Below, piece by piece: positions 10,958 through 21,086 of a stretch of DNA of 64,000 nt (position 1 is its first letter; each line of letters starts with the position of its first letter). The notes below the pieces were generated by a model that did no database searches, was not told the DNA's origin, and saw only the letters and a program-made list of their open reading frames with translations. The position numbers were made by a program, and so were the translations under genes. Origin of the DNA: Entomortierella parvispora (lineage: Eukaryota > Mortierellomycota > Mortierellomycetes > Mortierellales > Mortierellaceae); the NCBI GenBank assembly GCA_963573315.1, contig OY752150.1:1488001-1552000 (forward strand), written 5' to 3'.

Positions 10958-13174
10958 ATGCTTGGTCTTGTTTCTACCTCGGCTGGCGCCATGCCTGTTG
11001 ACATCTTGAAGGCAGCGCTGCCTATTGGCCTCGGAATTGCCTCGGCAGCTTACTTGACGTTGAAGCTTACCTACCCTTCAAATGGTTTTAGTTCTGACAA
11101 GGTATATTGGGTGCTAATGATCATCCTACTCGTTTAACGTGAGGGGATTCCTGAGTTGAGGGTGAATGATGTGCTCCGAGGATTCTTGTCCCTAAAGAGA
11201 AGGTGCAATCTATGCTTCGATGCAGGGCCTTCCCTTCTGCTGTTTCTGTTTGCATGCTGGGCCGCATATTATTTTCATACTTTTCAGTTCATCTCTCTTC
11301 CTCCTCGCTTCAGTCTTGTGAAACTCGTATATGCAGAATTTACGAGAGATCAACTTCTGTCCACAGTCACGGGTTCATTCGCTTACGTTCCATTCTACCA
11401 TTCTAACTCGTTCATCCTTGTCCGTTATGCCATCAAAAAGTCCATCCCCATGGTCCCCCTTCGGCCCGGAGATACGACTCACGATGCTGAGTACCGCGAA
11501 GATCCCGATTTATTTCTCAGTCGATGCGAAAAAGAGTTTGGGCCAGTCTTCAATTGCTATATCCAAGGTCAATCTGTTACCGCGGTGTCGGGCCGTCTTG
11601 TTCGTGATGTTTTCATGAACGAAGACTTTTCGTTTTCAGACGCGGTTGATGAAATGACTGGTATTAGGGCGTTCGCACAGTCCGTTATTAAGAGTAACAC
11701 GGACCCTGACAACACCTTGATCCATGAGATGGTCCGGGATAATATCTCTCCCAATTTACCCCTGTTCACGCCCAGGATTGTGGACTTGTTGGGATCCATT
11801 TTGGACAAGGCAATCGGACACAGTGAGGCCAAAGTAGTCGAGAACCCGTTTTTGATCATTCAAGAGATGGTCGCTAGTGCGAGTAAGTCTTTCCCTCCTT
11901 TACCCTATGTATTCTGTTGGAGAAGCGATATAGTATCATACTAACCATAGAGTATCTGTACGTCCATTAGTGGCCAACGTCTTTATGGGTCCCGAGATCT
12001 CCAAGGACCCCAAGGTGATAGACACCTTTACCCAGTGTACCTATGATTTTGGAAAGATTCTGCAAGGTGCCCGGACAAACTCCTCCTGGAACGCGTTCTT
12101 TAACCGTCGAAAATATGGAAACAAGATTTTGAACCCCATGCAACAGCATGTTCAGATTCTTGCCAATGCCGCGACGCCCGTCATTTTGGAACGCCGTTGT
12201 CAAGAGGCCGAGATCCTGGCCAAATATGACGCCGGTGATATGAATGCCCGGTACGAACGCCCCTTGGACATCCTTCAAAAACTGTTGGACAACTTTGACA
12301 AATACCATTTCGTTGATCTGGAGGATGTTTGTGGTCATATCTTGATGCTAGTCTTGGCGTCAGTCCACACAACCTCGGATACATCAGCCAATCTCTGTTA
12401 CTACCTTGCCGCTTTCCCCGAGTGTATTGAACCGTTGCTGGAGGAGCAAAACGAGGTCTTGGACCAGATGGCACGAGAGCGACAACATTTGCGTCAGTCT
12501 CTGCTGGACAAGAACGAGATCCAGTCCTTGGACGAATTCAAAGGCACCGATTTAGATCCCGTAAAAGATCGAGAGTTTTCGGCCCAGGCCATCAAAAAGA
12601 TGGTCAGGATGGACTCGTTTGTGCGCGAGATCTTTCGGTTCAGAACCGAGCGATTGTCGTTGGTTCATATTGCGCGGAAACGCGTGGTGCTCTCGAATGG
12701 CATGTACATCTCGGAAGGGGCTAAGGCCATTATCAACAACCATTCGGTTCATCAAAACATGGACATGCAAGGGGAGGATACATCCGAGTTCCGTCCCTGG
12801 CGATTTGTGGGCAAGACCAAGAATGCGACCAAGGCTGCGACCGATTACCTCCCTTTCGGAATGGGAAAGTATGAAGCATCTCACTCCTCTCTACCGATCA
12901 TTTGTTTTTTAAGACCAAGTACACGCTGTGTTGACTTTGTTTCTTTGTTTTCCTCAACGCATATAGACACGCTTGTCCAGGTCGTTTTTTGGCCATCCAG
13001 CAACTCAAAACTGTAGGTTCGTTGATGATCTCCAAGTACTCCAAGATTGAGATCCAGGACAAGACCAAAACCAAGACCATGTTGCGTTCGCGTCTCGGGG
13101 ACCCATTTACGACAGGCCTGGTATTCACTAGTCGAGATACTCGAGATACTGAGGTTAACATGAGAGAGAAGTGA
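10958..13174 (+). CDS. Cytochrome P450 monooxygenase
   Basis: Haem-thiolate oxygenase, ER-anchored by an N-terminal hydrophobic helix (IGLGIASAAYLTL). My exon model is 10958-11101, 11441-11882, 11971-12868 and 12967-13174, which keeps one frame for 563 aa. The second exon's 5' edge is uncertain: the acceptor at 11440 joins to SIPMVPLRPGD, but a TTTTCAG acceptor at 11287 would also stay in frame and add 51 residues. Diagnostic motifs are all present: the I-helix ASVHTTSD (about 325-333), ExxR as EIFR (about 415-418) and the haem loop FGMGKHACPG with Cys near 498, split by the last intron. Class resembles the fungal P450s with an RPGD proline-rich entry. The substrate is not predictable. It stands alone, with no other biosynthetic genes next to it. 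Confidence 0.92.
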
Positions 13175-13308
13175 GGGATGCAAAGGATCGGCACTGTTCC
13201 TATAGCCCATTCTTTTTGAGTAATTTGGAAATGAAAATGAATTGTTCTTTATTTGTCTACAAGGAGGGTATTCTCTGGTTTCTGTCGATTGGCCGAAAAG
13301 CGAGTGTT

Positions 13309-13931
13309 TCACAGCTTGGACCCGCCGCCCATCCTCGAATCGTTGTTAAATTTGGTATGCGAGGCGGTGGCAAGGACACGACCTGTGGCCTTGTCCTTCA
13401 AGACCGCCGTCGTGTAACAGAGCGAAGCGCCAACTTTGACCTTGCATTCCAAGAGCACGGTCATGCCCAATGTCGCGGCTCCCACGTAGGTGACGTGCAG
13501 ATCAGTGGAGACACCAGCAAAGTGAAAGTATTTCCCTAAAGAAGATATAGGTGGTAGAACAAGGGATCCATGGGACTGAGTTATTCATTCTCCCGAAAGC
13601 GGTGTCCAAATCTACATGATCCTCGTCGTAAAGAGACATGTCTGTTGTTCTTTTCTTGACTGTTTCACTTACGTTCACGCGTAAACATGGCAGCGGTGGT
13701 GAGGTTGTCGACCAAGGTGGCAATGGCACCTCCGTGAAAGTTGTTGGAGAAGTTGCAGTCCTTCTTCTGAACTTCGTATTCGAACGTGGCAGCGTCGTCC
13801 TCGGCCTCAACGACCTTTGCTCGCCCAAAGCAGTCAGGCACGAAGCCTGGACCGTCGTCATCGTGGCGGTTGGCAAGCTGGTGCATCTGCTCCATCCATC
13901 CTTGTACGTGCTCGATGTGATGAGGTGCCAT
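13309..13931 (-). CDS. Hotdog-fold acyl-CoA thioesterase (ACOT13/Them2-like)
   Basis: Two exons, 13931-13673 and 13535-13309, separated by a GTAAGT...TTTAG intron, give 161 aa, close to animal Them2 (140 aa). The active-site helix is recognisable: NNFHGGAIATLVDNLTTAAM, corresponding to the HGG and Asp of the 4HBT family, followed in exon 2 by the beta strands STDLHVTYVGAA and the ATGRVLATASHTKF segment. The enzyme hydrolyses fatty acyl-CoA to free acid and CoA, in mitochondria or cytosol; no clear targeting peptide is seen. The start at 13931 is the first ATG that leaves a normal family N-terminus; further upstream the frame is low quality. It is tail to tail with the P450, 134 nt apart. Confidence 0.88.
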
Positions 13932-14271
13932 GGCGGTATCTATGATGTGTACCAAGGTGGATGGGATGCAGTGAGGGAATGGAGAGAAATGAGGAAGGAA
14001 AAGTGACCTGCCGTCGGTCGGTCTCTTGGGCTTTGTTTCTTCGGCCCGTCGCATCTGCAACAAGTGACAGGTCACGTGCCGATCGATCGCCGTTTTTCAC
14101 AAGTACATAGTAAGTTTTTGCTACAATGGTGGAGGGTTTATTTGAGAGAAAAAGATGGGTGGAAAAATGGTATCCAGTTGCAAATGGGTATGGTATAGAT
14201 TCTCTCTCTGCATGTGTCTATATGACTGCCTGTTAATTGCTCTTCTGACTGATGTCCAGCCCAAGTTTTCT
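13932..14271. other. Short intergenic gap
   Basis: Holds the thioesterase promoter and the 3' flank of the CRAL-TRIO gene on the same strand. Nothing else seen. Confidence 0.6.
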
Positions 14272-15715
14272 TCACTCGGCTTTGACATTGTAGGTCCAAT
14301 CGACGCGTCCATCATGGGCAACACCCCAGCGTTGGTACAGGTTCTTGGCGCGGACATAGGGCGTCAAGCGAGCGTACTGTTCCCTCAACTCCTGAGCAAC
14401 CTCATCGCGCTCGGACGAGTTCTTGCCATTGATGTTCTTGATCCAGGCCCTTGTCACATCGTCAAACTTGGCCTGCAAGGAATGACGTTCAGCCAGCAGT
14501 TTGTCTTTGGTCGCGGTATCCTTCTGGACATCGTTCTCGCCAGCAACGGCAGGGACATAGTTGTACTTCCAATCATCCAAACCGTCGTAGTGAATGATGG
14601 GGAGACGGTCACGGGGGATGACCTTGTGGAGCTCGGCGTTGTTGCGGGTGAAGACAAACTTGGAGGCGACGACGGGGTCCAAGAGGGGCTGGATCAACTT
14701 CCAGAGACCCCAGAAGACAAAGGGAGCCTTGTGGACGACACAAACACCCAAGGTCTCGGGGTAGTAAGACTCAAAGCACTGGACGAACAGACGAACGAAT
14801 CCCCAGTCCATGTTGTCGAGACCGAACGAAGACAGATCAAAAATAACGATGACATTTTCGGCGCCCTGGGGCAAGACCATGCGACCACACTCCATGGTGT
14901 AAAGGGTGAAGCGATGGATGGTCTCGGCGGGCTGATCAGCCTTGTGGTGAAGACGAGTGTTGACAACGGACATGGGGCGACCGAGGGGATCGGCGCCGCG
15001 AAGGTAGCCTTTGCCAATCTTCATCTGCTCAATGAACTTGGGGTACTTGGCATCCAGCTCAACATCGGACAACTCGACGAGCTCATCCAGACGCTCGACA
15101 ATACGCCACTTCAGGGCATTCAAGAACATTTTCATGGCATCATCCAAGTTCCACTTGCGGGCACGAATGAACTATTGTTGTCGACAGAAAGTCAAATCGA
15201 GGAAGAAAGAGAGTTGAGTCCATCTGCAGGGATACATGGTGACTAGAGTCCAAATGGCTCTCAACTCTTTTAAAGTTGCACACACAACGGCGACGTTTTT
15301 TTTTTCTTTTTTTTTTTCTGTCGGCTTTCCTCTGATCCAGCAGTTGTGAAGAGAAAAGTACCTTGAGGACGATCAAGTCGGGGTGATCCATCATAGTCAA
15401 CTTCCAGAAGGTCTTCTGGAGCTCGGCACCAGTGAAGCGGGGGGCGGGGGCAGCAACAGTCTTCTCCGAGGCAGCCTCGCTGGCCTTGCCACGTCCGAAC
15501 CAGCCGGACTTGGCTGGTGCTGGGGTAGCGGGGGTATCCTCATCGCGGGCCTGACCCTTGAAGGAGGACGGGGCGGTCTGATCGAACTGAGTCTTGCCGT
15601 CAAAGATATCGTAGAGACGGACCCAGAACTGCTGGAGCTTCTCGGTCTGCTCGGGGGTCAAATGACCGAGGCGACCCTCGGTGGGAAGAACGGGCTTGAC
15701 GTAGGTGGAGGTCAT
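14272..15715 (-). CDS. CRAL-TRIO (Sec14-like) lipid-transfer protein
   Basis: Two exons, 15715-15362 and 15171-14272, give 417 aa; the junction VLK|FIRARKW restores the CRAL-TRIO-N helix. Order: a short N-terminus; a helix (LTPEQTEKLQQFWVRLYDI); a variable Ala/Pro linker with WFGRG; the CRAL-TRIO-N helices (about 100-150); and the lipid-binding CRAL-TRIO core (about 180-350) with GADPLGRPMSVVNTRLH, VIVIFDLSSFGLDNMDW and YPETLGVCVVHKAPFVFWGLW, the typical gate-helix segment. The tail is a charged helix ending in WTYNVKAE. Sec14-like proteins move or present phosphatidylinositol and other lipids at membranes. Similarity is to the multi-member fungal family with an N-terminal insert (YKL091C/phosphatidylinositol-transfer type). 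The ligand is unknown. Confidence 0.92.
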
Positions 15716-18540
15716 GATTAAAATGAATAGGTGTTATTCGATGAGGGCAGAGAGAGAAAGAAAGGAGAGAACCTTGGGTATAATTTGCAACAGGGGAGGT
15801 GTGCTTGAAGGAGGCGTGAGTTGTAATTTGGAAAGGAGGGGTGGGTGAGGAAGAAGGACTTGAGAGTGAAGAAAAAGAGGAAGTAGTGGGAGAGAGGCTA
15901 CTTTTTATATGTAACTGCGATTTCCAAGCAGGCAGCCTTAAAGAGATAGAAAGGGCCACGGTGAAGAAGTGGAGACAGCCTTTCTGGAAGCCAACTCAAC
16001 CTTGATTTGCAACTGCATCCAATTGAATTGCATTGAGTCGCTGCAATTGCTCGCGCGCAGCGTTGTCATCCTCACGGAGGACACTTTACGCTCTCCACTG
16101 GCCTCCCACAAATACAGCGATCGCCCTGTCTACTGTATCTGTTGGAGTCCAGACATACAGTACAGACATTTCACACACACACCGCCTTCTATCTCTCTTT
16201 CGCCACATGAAATTTTCCATTGTCGCCTGCTCGTGCGCGAAGGCTCAACAGACGAACAAATACGTTTACTTAAAAGTGCATACCTGTCTACCCTCCATCA
16301 CTCTTGCCTAAACAACCCACACTCGTCTGATTCCAGACTTACGATAGACTACAGTGGCGCTCAAGAGTGGACACTAAAATCAAGCACTGGGCGCCAGAGA
16401 ACCCTCCCTTCCCTGTGGGTTTAGCTGTTGGTATTGAAACCCAAAACCGATTGCCCTTCATAACCTCGATCAACACGACACTTTATCTAATCCATTACTC
16501 ATTCAGATTGTCATGGACTCCATTGCCTCCACATCTCTATCCCAATGGTCACTTTGCTGCTCCAGGACATCTCAGTCTCTCCAGCCAGCTCCAAGTGCAG
16601 TTCTTAGGTGTGGTTCGTGTTGATTAAACTGGCACACTGGTACTAACTTACGCACAAGCAAGACCGGACATGTTGGATCGTCACCCCCCTGTGGACTCCG
16701 CCCTTCTCCCACATGATGGCATCCTTCTGGTGCTCTTTAAATCCCCTCCACACATTTCTCCATTGGAGAAAAAGTCGAGCAAATAAATTTTGTCACTTTC
16801 TTTCCATTGACACGAATCTCCGCTCCCAAAAAGCACTGTAAACGAAAAAAGTCCCCGTCAACTTGTCCGTCAATTGTGGCCGAGCGAAAGAGCACTTTCT
16901 CCGGACCGAAACGAAAAACGCTGATATTAATGATGACTGTACTGTACTGTACACTGTATACTTGAATGTCAGAGTAGTAGAGAAGTATCCAAGCCGCCTA
17001 GTCTCTTTACTTCGAGTCTTCGACCTCTCTCCTAATCTCCCTCCACTGCATGCCCTGCACGATAAGGTTTAGTCAGTGAGGAGGAGGAGGGGGGAGGGGT
17101 TGGAGCGGGCGCGGGCTTTCGGCACATGTTCAGTTTTCCACCCCTGCCTTTTCTCTACAAAAAATGTGAGCACCTTTCTGGAGACGCATGCACACATGGG
17201 CCGGCGGGCAGAGGGAGACCAGACCATAGTCTAGTCTACCATGGGTCTTGGGGAGAGAAGATTAATCAGGCGCTTGTTGTCCTTTTCGGTGGAAGCACCT
17301 GCAAATGAATGCAGTGGCGATGTTTGGTCTCTAATCCCACAACATTAACGGCTGTGTTGCCATACCTTGCCACGACTGTCAGTTTATTTTCCTATCATCA
17401 CGTTCAATTTGTTTGTCTGCTTTGCCAAAGGTTCATTTTCACAAGGGTTCTTCGTGTCTGTTTAATTGTCTTCTTTGTGCGTTGTGCAACAGCAATTATC
17501 TATGGCTGCAGACGCAAGATAACCATTTCTGTTTTTTCTATGTTGGGTAGAGATAAGCCATGCCGTGGCTCCCACTCTCTGCCTTCTCTTCCTGGCACCA
17601 TGGTCGTTTATTGCAGTACATCTGGTGTGTACTCGAAGCCCATTTCTTTTTGTTTTTTGAAAGTTCCTAATGCCTCAGCATCCGCTGGGGATTTTTTTCA
17701 GTTCTTCTCACATGAACAGACCGGCGAAGCGTTTGGGCGAAGCATGAGCCAACAAAATCAAAAATCAAGAGAAGATCCAATTCCATTTTTGATCCATTGA
17801 AGTCTTGAAGATTAACAGGGCCACGCTGTCCACGTTCTGCACGATGGTTTGTTCGTGAACTACATGAGCTTGATGACATGCGATTCTACTTCGAAGAGAT
17901 ACCGGGACCAAGCAAAACTCACTCACTCCATCCACCCCAACCTGGACACCCTTTACTTTGGCAACGATTCATTTACTGTAGTCTATCTACGTCGGCCACA
18001 GGAACGGTCCGGTTGTGTGAAGATATGGAAAGCGTGGACCGTTTGAGAGATTTTAGCCGGAAAGGGAGAAGAGAAGCATTCGGCATACGCGCTAAGCCAC
18101 CACGCCACGAGTAGATTTTTTTGACCAAGGCTGGACCACCACCGTAATCTGCAGACGATCCCAGGCAGAGAGAATATTGGCCATGGCGGGTCCTTCGGAA
18201 CTCCTATTCAACTCTTTCGCCAAAAAGAGAAATGGCTAAGGTCAGATCAAAAGCTAACGTCCAGGAAAATGTCCACCAGCGGTCCCCTCCCGGGACCTCG
18301 GGCGATGATGCCACATACAGCCCAATGTGATCACTTATAGCCTAGAGTCTAGAAAGAAGCAAGCTATCTAGAGAAACGGATTCTGGTGTTGTACTGAAGA
18401 TCTTCGACGCTAGGTCTAATTTTCGACTCCAGGTCGGCTAGAATCCAACGCGGTAAGTGATGGCAGACCCAAAGACATCCTCGAGGTGGTCGGAAGAGCG
18501 GCGCAGGGCACCACAGCTACAGACATGAAGAACTTTCCCA
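15716..18540. other. Long gene-poor interval
   Basis: About 2.8 kb without a supported gene. The first 250 nt are the leader and promoter of the CRAL-TRIO gene. The rest has short frames only, the longest (15969-16424) having no domain, no intron context and no Kozak support. A small CTGTACTGTACTGTACA direct repeat occurs near 16937-16953. Confidence 0.55.
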
Positions 18541-19024
18541 ATCTTGGTTTGGAGGCCACGTCTTGGAAACCACAGAAAAAACGAGAGCTTACTTGTCCGC
18601 GGCATTTCAGTTCTTCCCACAGGACCACCAGCAGCAGCTTCGCTGGGACACACAGTGGCCGAGCTCCTAAGAAATGTCAGGGCTACAACCCCCCTCAAAT
18701 GTGTACCAGCAGGAGGTCAAGTCGTATTCCTATTGACAGCCATTCGACTGATAGGCGACAACACTGTCGAGAACATCAAGCAAGCAGTTGATATCGATGC
18801 CATGTGTTATATTGGCTCTCATAAGCAGCCTGGAGACTTTACTTGCTTCGACTCCAATGCCAGGTGCTCGACATTATCCTCAAGCTTGCCACTGTATCAC
18901 TAAAGGAACGAAGTCTAAGATGGTCTTGATCCCCTACTACGAGGACGCCGTGATATGTCCTACCAGGACACTTTCAGGTGTACGACACCAGTTGAAGAGC
19001 AGGCAAGCAAACTCACAAGCTGGA
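18541..19024 (+). pseudogene. Decayed tyrosine-recombinase-like fragment
   Basis: Two adjacent open segments in different frames read like one protein broken by a frameshift near 18890-18910. The first contains VFLLTAIRLIGDNTVENI, the second KMVLIPYYEDAVICPTRTL. The pairing of an LLTA-R-GD-ENI helix with a later basic strand and an ED-ICP-RTL motif resembles the core of Crypton/DIRS-type tyrosine recombinases, where the second motif precedes the catalytic H-x-x-R region. That catalytic region is not found downstream. I therefore call it a mobile-element remnant. The likeness is by eye and needs a profile search. It lies 280 nt upstream of gene A1. Confidence 0.35.
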
Positions 19025-19299
19025 TAGGGAGCAGCCCACTAGAACAGCGGTTGGCTGCTGGTGTACTTCTGAAGAAAACAGTCGCTCCCAGACAAGAATT
19101 TAATTGCAAGTGGTAACTTTTTATCGGAGACCTTACCGAGAAGCCTTTCTTTGAACAGCTGTGGTCCTGATGTTTGAAAAATCTGTCCCCTGGATACTAC
19201 AAATACCCCCCTCCTCATCGCTTTCCTTCTTTTCGCACCCATCCTTGCTCTATGCCTCCTTTTCGACAACATCAACTTCACCGCAACAACAACCCCACC

Positions 19300-19743
19300 A
19301 TGCCCGCTATCCAACGCGCCTACCCTAGAGAGCTCAACAACGTTATAATCAAGGCAACTTCGGAGCCATTCCTTAATTTACCGTCCGGTCGAGGTGCAAT
19401 GATTGCTGACGTGACATACAGAGTTGGTTTCCAACAAAGCAAGATGGTCATTACAATCGATGCCGAACGCAACGGATACCTAGCAAGTGCATTCCGTGCT
19501 ATTTACCATCGGCACAACCAAGGGACCTTGATAGGCCGATACTATCGAGTATCTGGTATACTCACATCATACAAGCCGGCGGGAGGTTCACGCAGATACC
19601 GTCTGGACGCCTCGTCGATTGTCGAGTTCCACTCAAGCAATGTTCCTCCGAACATTTACCGCGGACTGGGTATTGTCAACTTCAACAGCACGCGTCAAAT
19701 GCGGCGAGCGCTCAGGAACCCGAACCTGCCTCGCGTGCAGTGA
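19300..19743 (+). CDS. Family A protein, copy 1 (147 aa, unknown function)
   Basis: Not a family I recognise. A single intronless frame of 147 aa starts at CACCATGCC, and this start is fixed by alignment with copy 2 (57712-57269), which has exactly the same length. Shared blocks are ELNNVIIKATS/ELENAVMKITS near the start, a central Y-R near NQGTL, YYRVSGILT/FYRVTGTLT (about 81-89) and DASSIVEF/RASSIVQY (about 102-109), then a basic RQMRRALRNP/RRIRQALQNP helix near the C-terminus. Predicted beta strands around a helix between about 28 and 110 are compatible with an OB-like barrel, so nucleic-acid binding is possible; that is inference. An AATAAA poly(A) signal follows at about 19780. Gene B1 and three 369-bp repeats lie downstream on the same strand. 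Confidence 0.7.
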   Translation: MPAIQRAYPRELNNVIIKATSEPFLNLPSGRGAMIADVTYRVGFQQSKMVITIDAERNGYLASAFRAIYHRHNQGTLIGRYYRVSGILTSYKPAGGSRRYRLDASSIVEFHSSNVPPNIYRGLGIVNFNSTRQMRRALRNPNLPRVQ

Positions 19744-19995
19744 TGCAACAGCTTCAACTGATAGGTCCTTTATCGTCTCAATAAACAATGCAATTGTTAT
19801 TCTTCTCTTGCCCTTTTTTTTTTTTTTTTTTGTCCCGTCTTTCCATACTTTGGAGAACGACCTCCACAATTTCCCAGCCTTGTTAGTGTGAGTTAGAAAG
19901 ACCTCGGTCGCTATTATCTACCGACAACTACTGATGCTTAATCGGCGCCGTGAAAAGGCCACCCTTTCGCGTCATGTTGAGCAGATCGGGAGGAA

Positions 19996-20232
19996 ATGTC
20001 TTCAGTCGGCGGTGCATTAGCTGGTGGCGCCAATGAAAGGCCACTCTTCTCGGGGATATCACACTTGCAATTGTTCCCCCGAATGTCAAAGCCTCTCCCT
20101 CTTCATGCAGGTCGTCCTCTTTCATTTAAGAACGTGTACCACATCGTTTCTATGAATAACAAAACAAACAAGGAACACGGTGAAAGAGGCACATCAGGAG
20201 CTGAGGGTGAAACAGGTAGGGTAGAACAATAA
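19996..20232 (+). CDS. 78-aa ORF in repeat unit 1
   Basis: Starts GGAAATGTCTTC; contains MSSVGGALAGGANERPL and ends GETGRVEQ. Open in all three repeat units without frameshift, which may reflect coding or only recent duplication. No known domain. Confidence 0.25.
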   Translation: MSSVGGALAGGANERPLFSGISHLQLFPRMSKPLPLHAGRPLSFKNVYHIVSMNNKTNKEHGERGTSGAEGETGRVEQ

Positions 20233-20364
20233 AAAACCGGGCGTGTCTACTTGGAACTGCACTGTTTACTTGCTTCTCTTCTGCTTAGTTCTTCTCTGGT
20301 ATAACCTTAATTGGCGCCGTGAAAAGGCCACCCTATCGCGTCATGTTGAGCAGATCGGAGGGAA

Positions 20365-20601
20365 ATGTCTTCAGTCGGCGGTGTATTAGCTGGTGGCGCC
20401 AATGAAAGGCCACTGTCCTTGGGGATATCACACTTGCGATTGTTCTCCCGAATGTTAAAGCCTCTCCTTCTTCATGCAGGTCGTCCTCTTTCATTTAAGA
20501 ATGTGTACCGCATCGTTTCTATGAATAACAAAACAAACAAGGAACACGGTGAAAGAGGCACATCAGGAGCTGAGGGTGAAACAGGTAGGGTAGAACAATA
20601 A
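20365..20601 (+). CDS. 78-aa ORF in repeat unit 2
   Basis: Same frame and length as in unit 1, with several amino-acid changes (for example ALAGG to VLAGG and FSGIS to SLGIS). Confidence 0.25.
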   Translation: MSSVGGVLAGGANERPLSLGISHLRLFSRMLKPLLLHAGRPLSFKNVYRIVSMNNKTNKEHGERGTSGAEGETGRVEQ

Positions 20602-20733
20602 AAAACCGGGCGTGTCTACTTGGAACTGCACTGTTTACTTGCTTCTCTTCTGCTTAGTTCTTCTCTGGTATAACCTTAATTGGCGCCGTGAAAAGGCCAC
20701 CCTATCGCGTCATGTTGAGCAGATCGGAGGGAA

Positions 20734-20970
20734 ATGTCTTCAGTCGGCGGTGTATTAGCTGGTGGCGCCAATGAAAGGCCACTGTCCTTGGGGATATCAC
20801 ACTTGCGATTGTTCTCCCGAATGTTAAAGCCTCTCCTTCTTCATGCAGGTCGTCCTCTTTCATTTAAGAATGTGTACCGCATCGTTTCTATGAATAACAA
20901 AACAAACGAGGAACACGGTGAAAGAGGCACATCAGGAGCAGAGGGTGAAACAGGTACGGTAGAACAATAA
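20734..20970 (+). CDS. 78-aa ORF in repeat unit 3
   Basis: Identical to unit 2 except TNKEH to TNEEH and GRVEQ to GTVEQ. Lies 116 nt before the B1 start. Confidence 0.25.
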   Translation: MSSVGGVLAGGANERPLSLGISHLRLFSRMLKPLLLHAGRPLSFKNVYRIVSMNNKTNEEHGERGTSGAEGETGTVEQ

Positions 20971-21086
20971 AAACCGGGCTTGTCTACTTGGAACTGCCTT
21001 TTTTCTTGCATCTCTGCTGCTTTGCTCTTCTCTAGTACAACCTATCCATTCATCCCCTCCACCTCCACCCAACGTACATTCCACAA

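Larger units (their letters stand above)
19941..21047. repeat. Three head-to-tail 369-bp tandem repeats
   Basis: Units begin at 19941, 20310 and 20679, each with (A)TTGGCGCCGTGAAAAGGCCACC (first unit ATCGGCGCC). Units 2 and 3 are nearly identical; unit 1 has scattered substitutions. Within each unit, TTGGCGCC near the start is inverted as GGCGCCAA about 80 nt later, so a large hairpin is possible. Each unit also carries one uninterrupted 78-codon ORF and an AATAAA. The third unit ends about 40 nt before the B1 start, so the array supplies the B1 promoter region and may be a duplicated promoter. Confidence 0.93.

Noticed and set aside
14155-15246. 363-codon plus-strand frame
   Set aside because: Antisense shadow of the CRAL-TRIO gene, whose protein motifs are on the minus strand.
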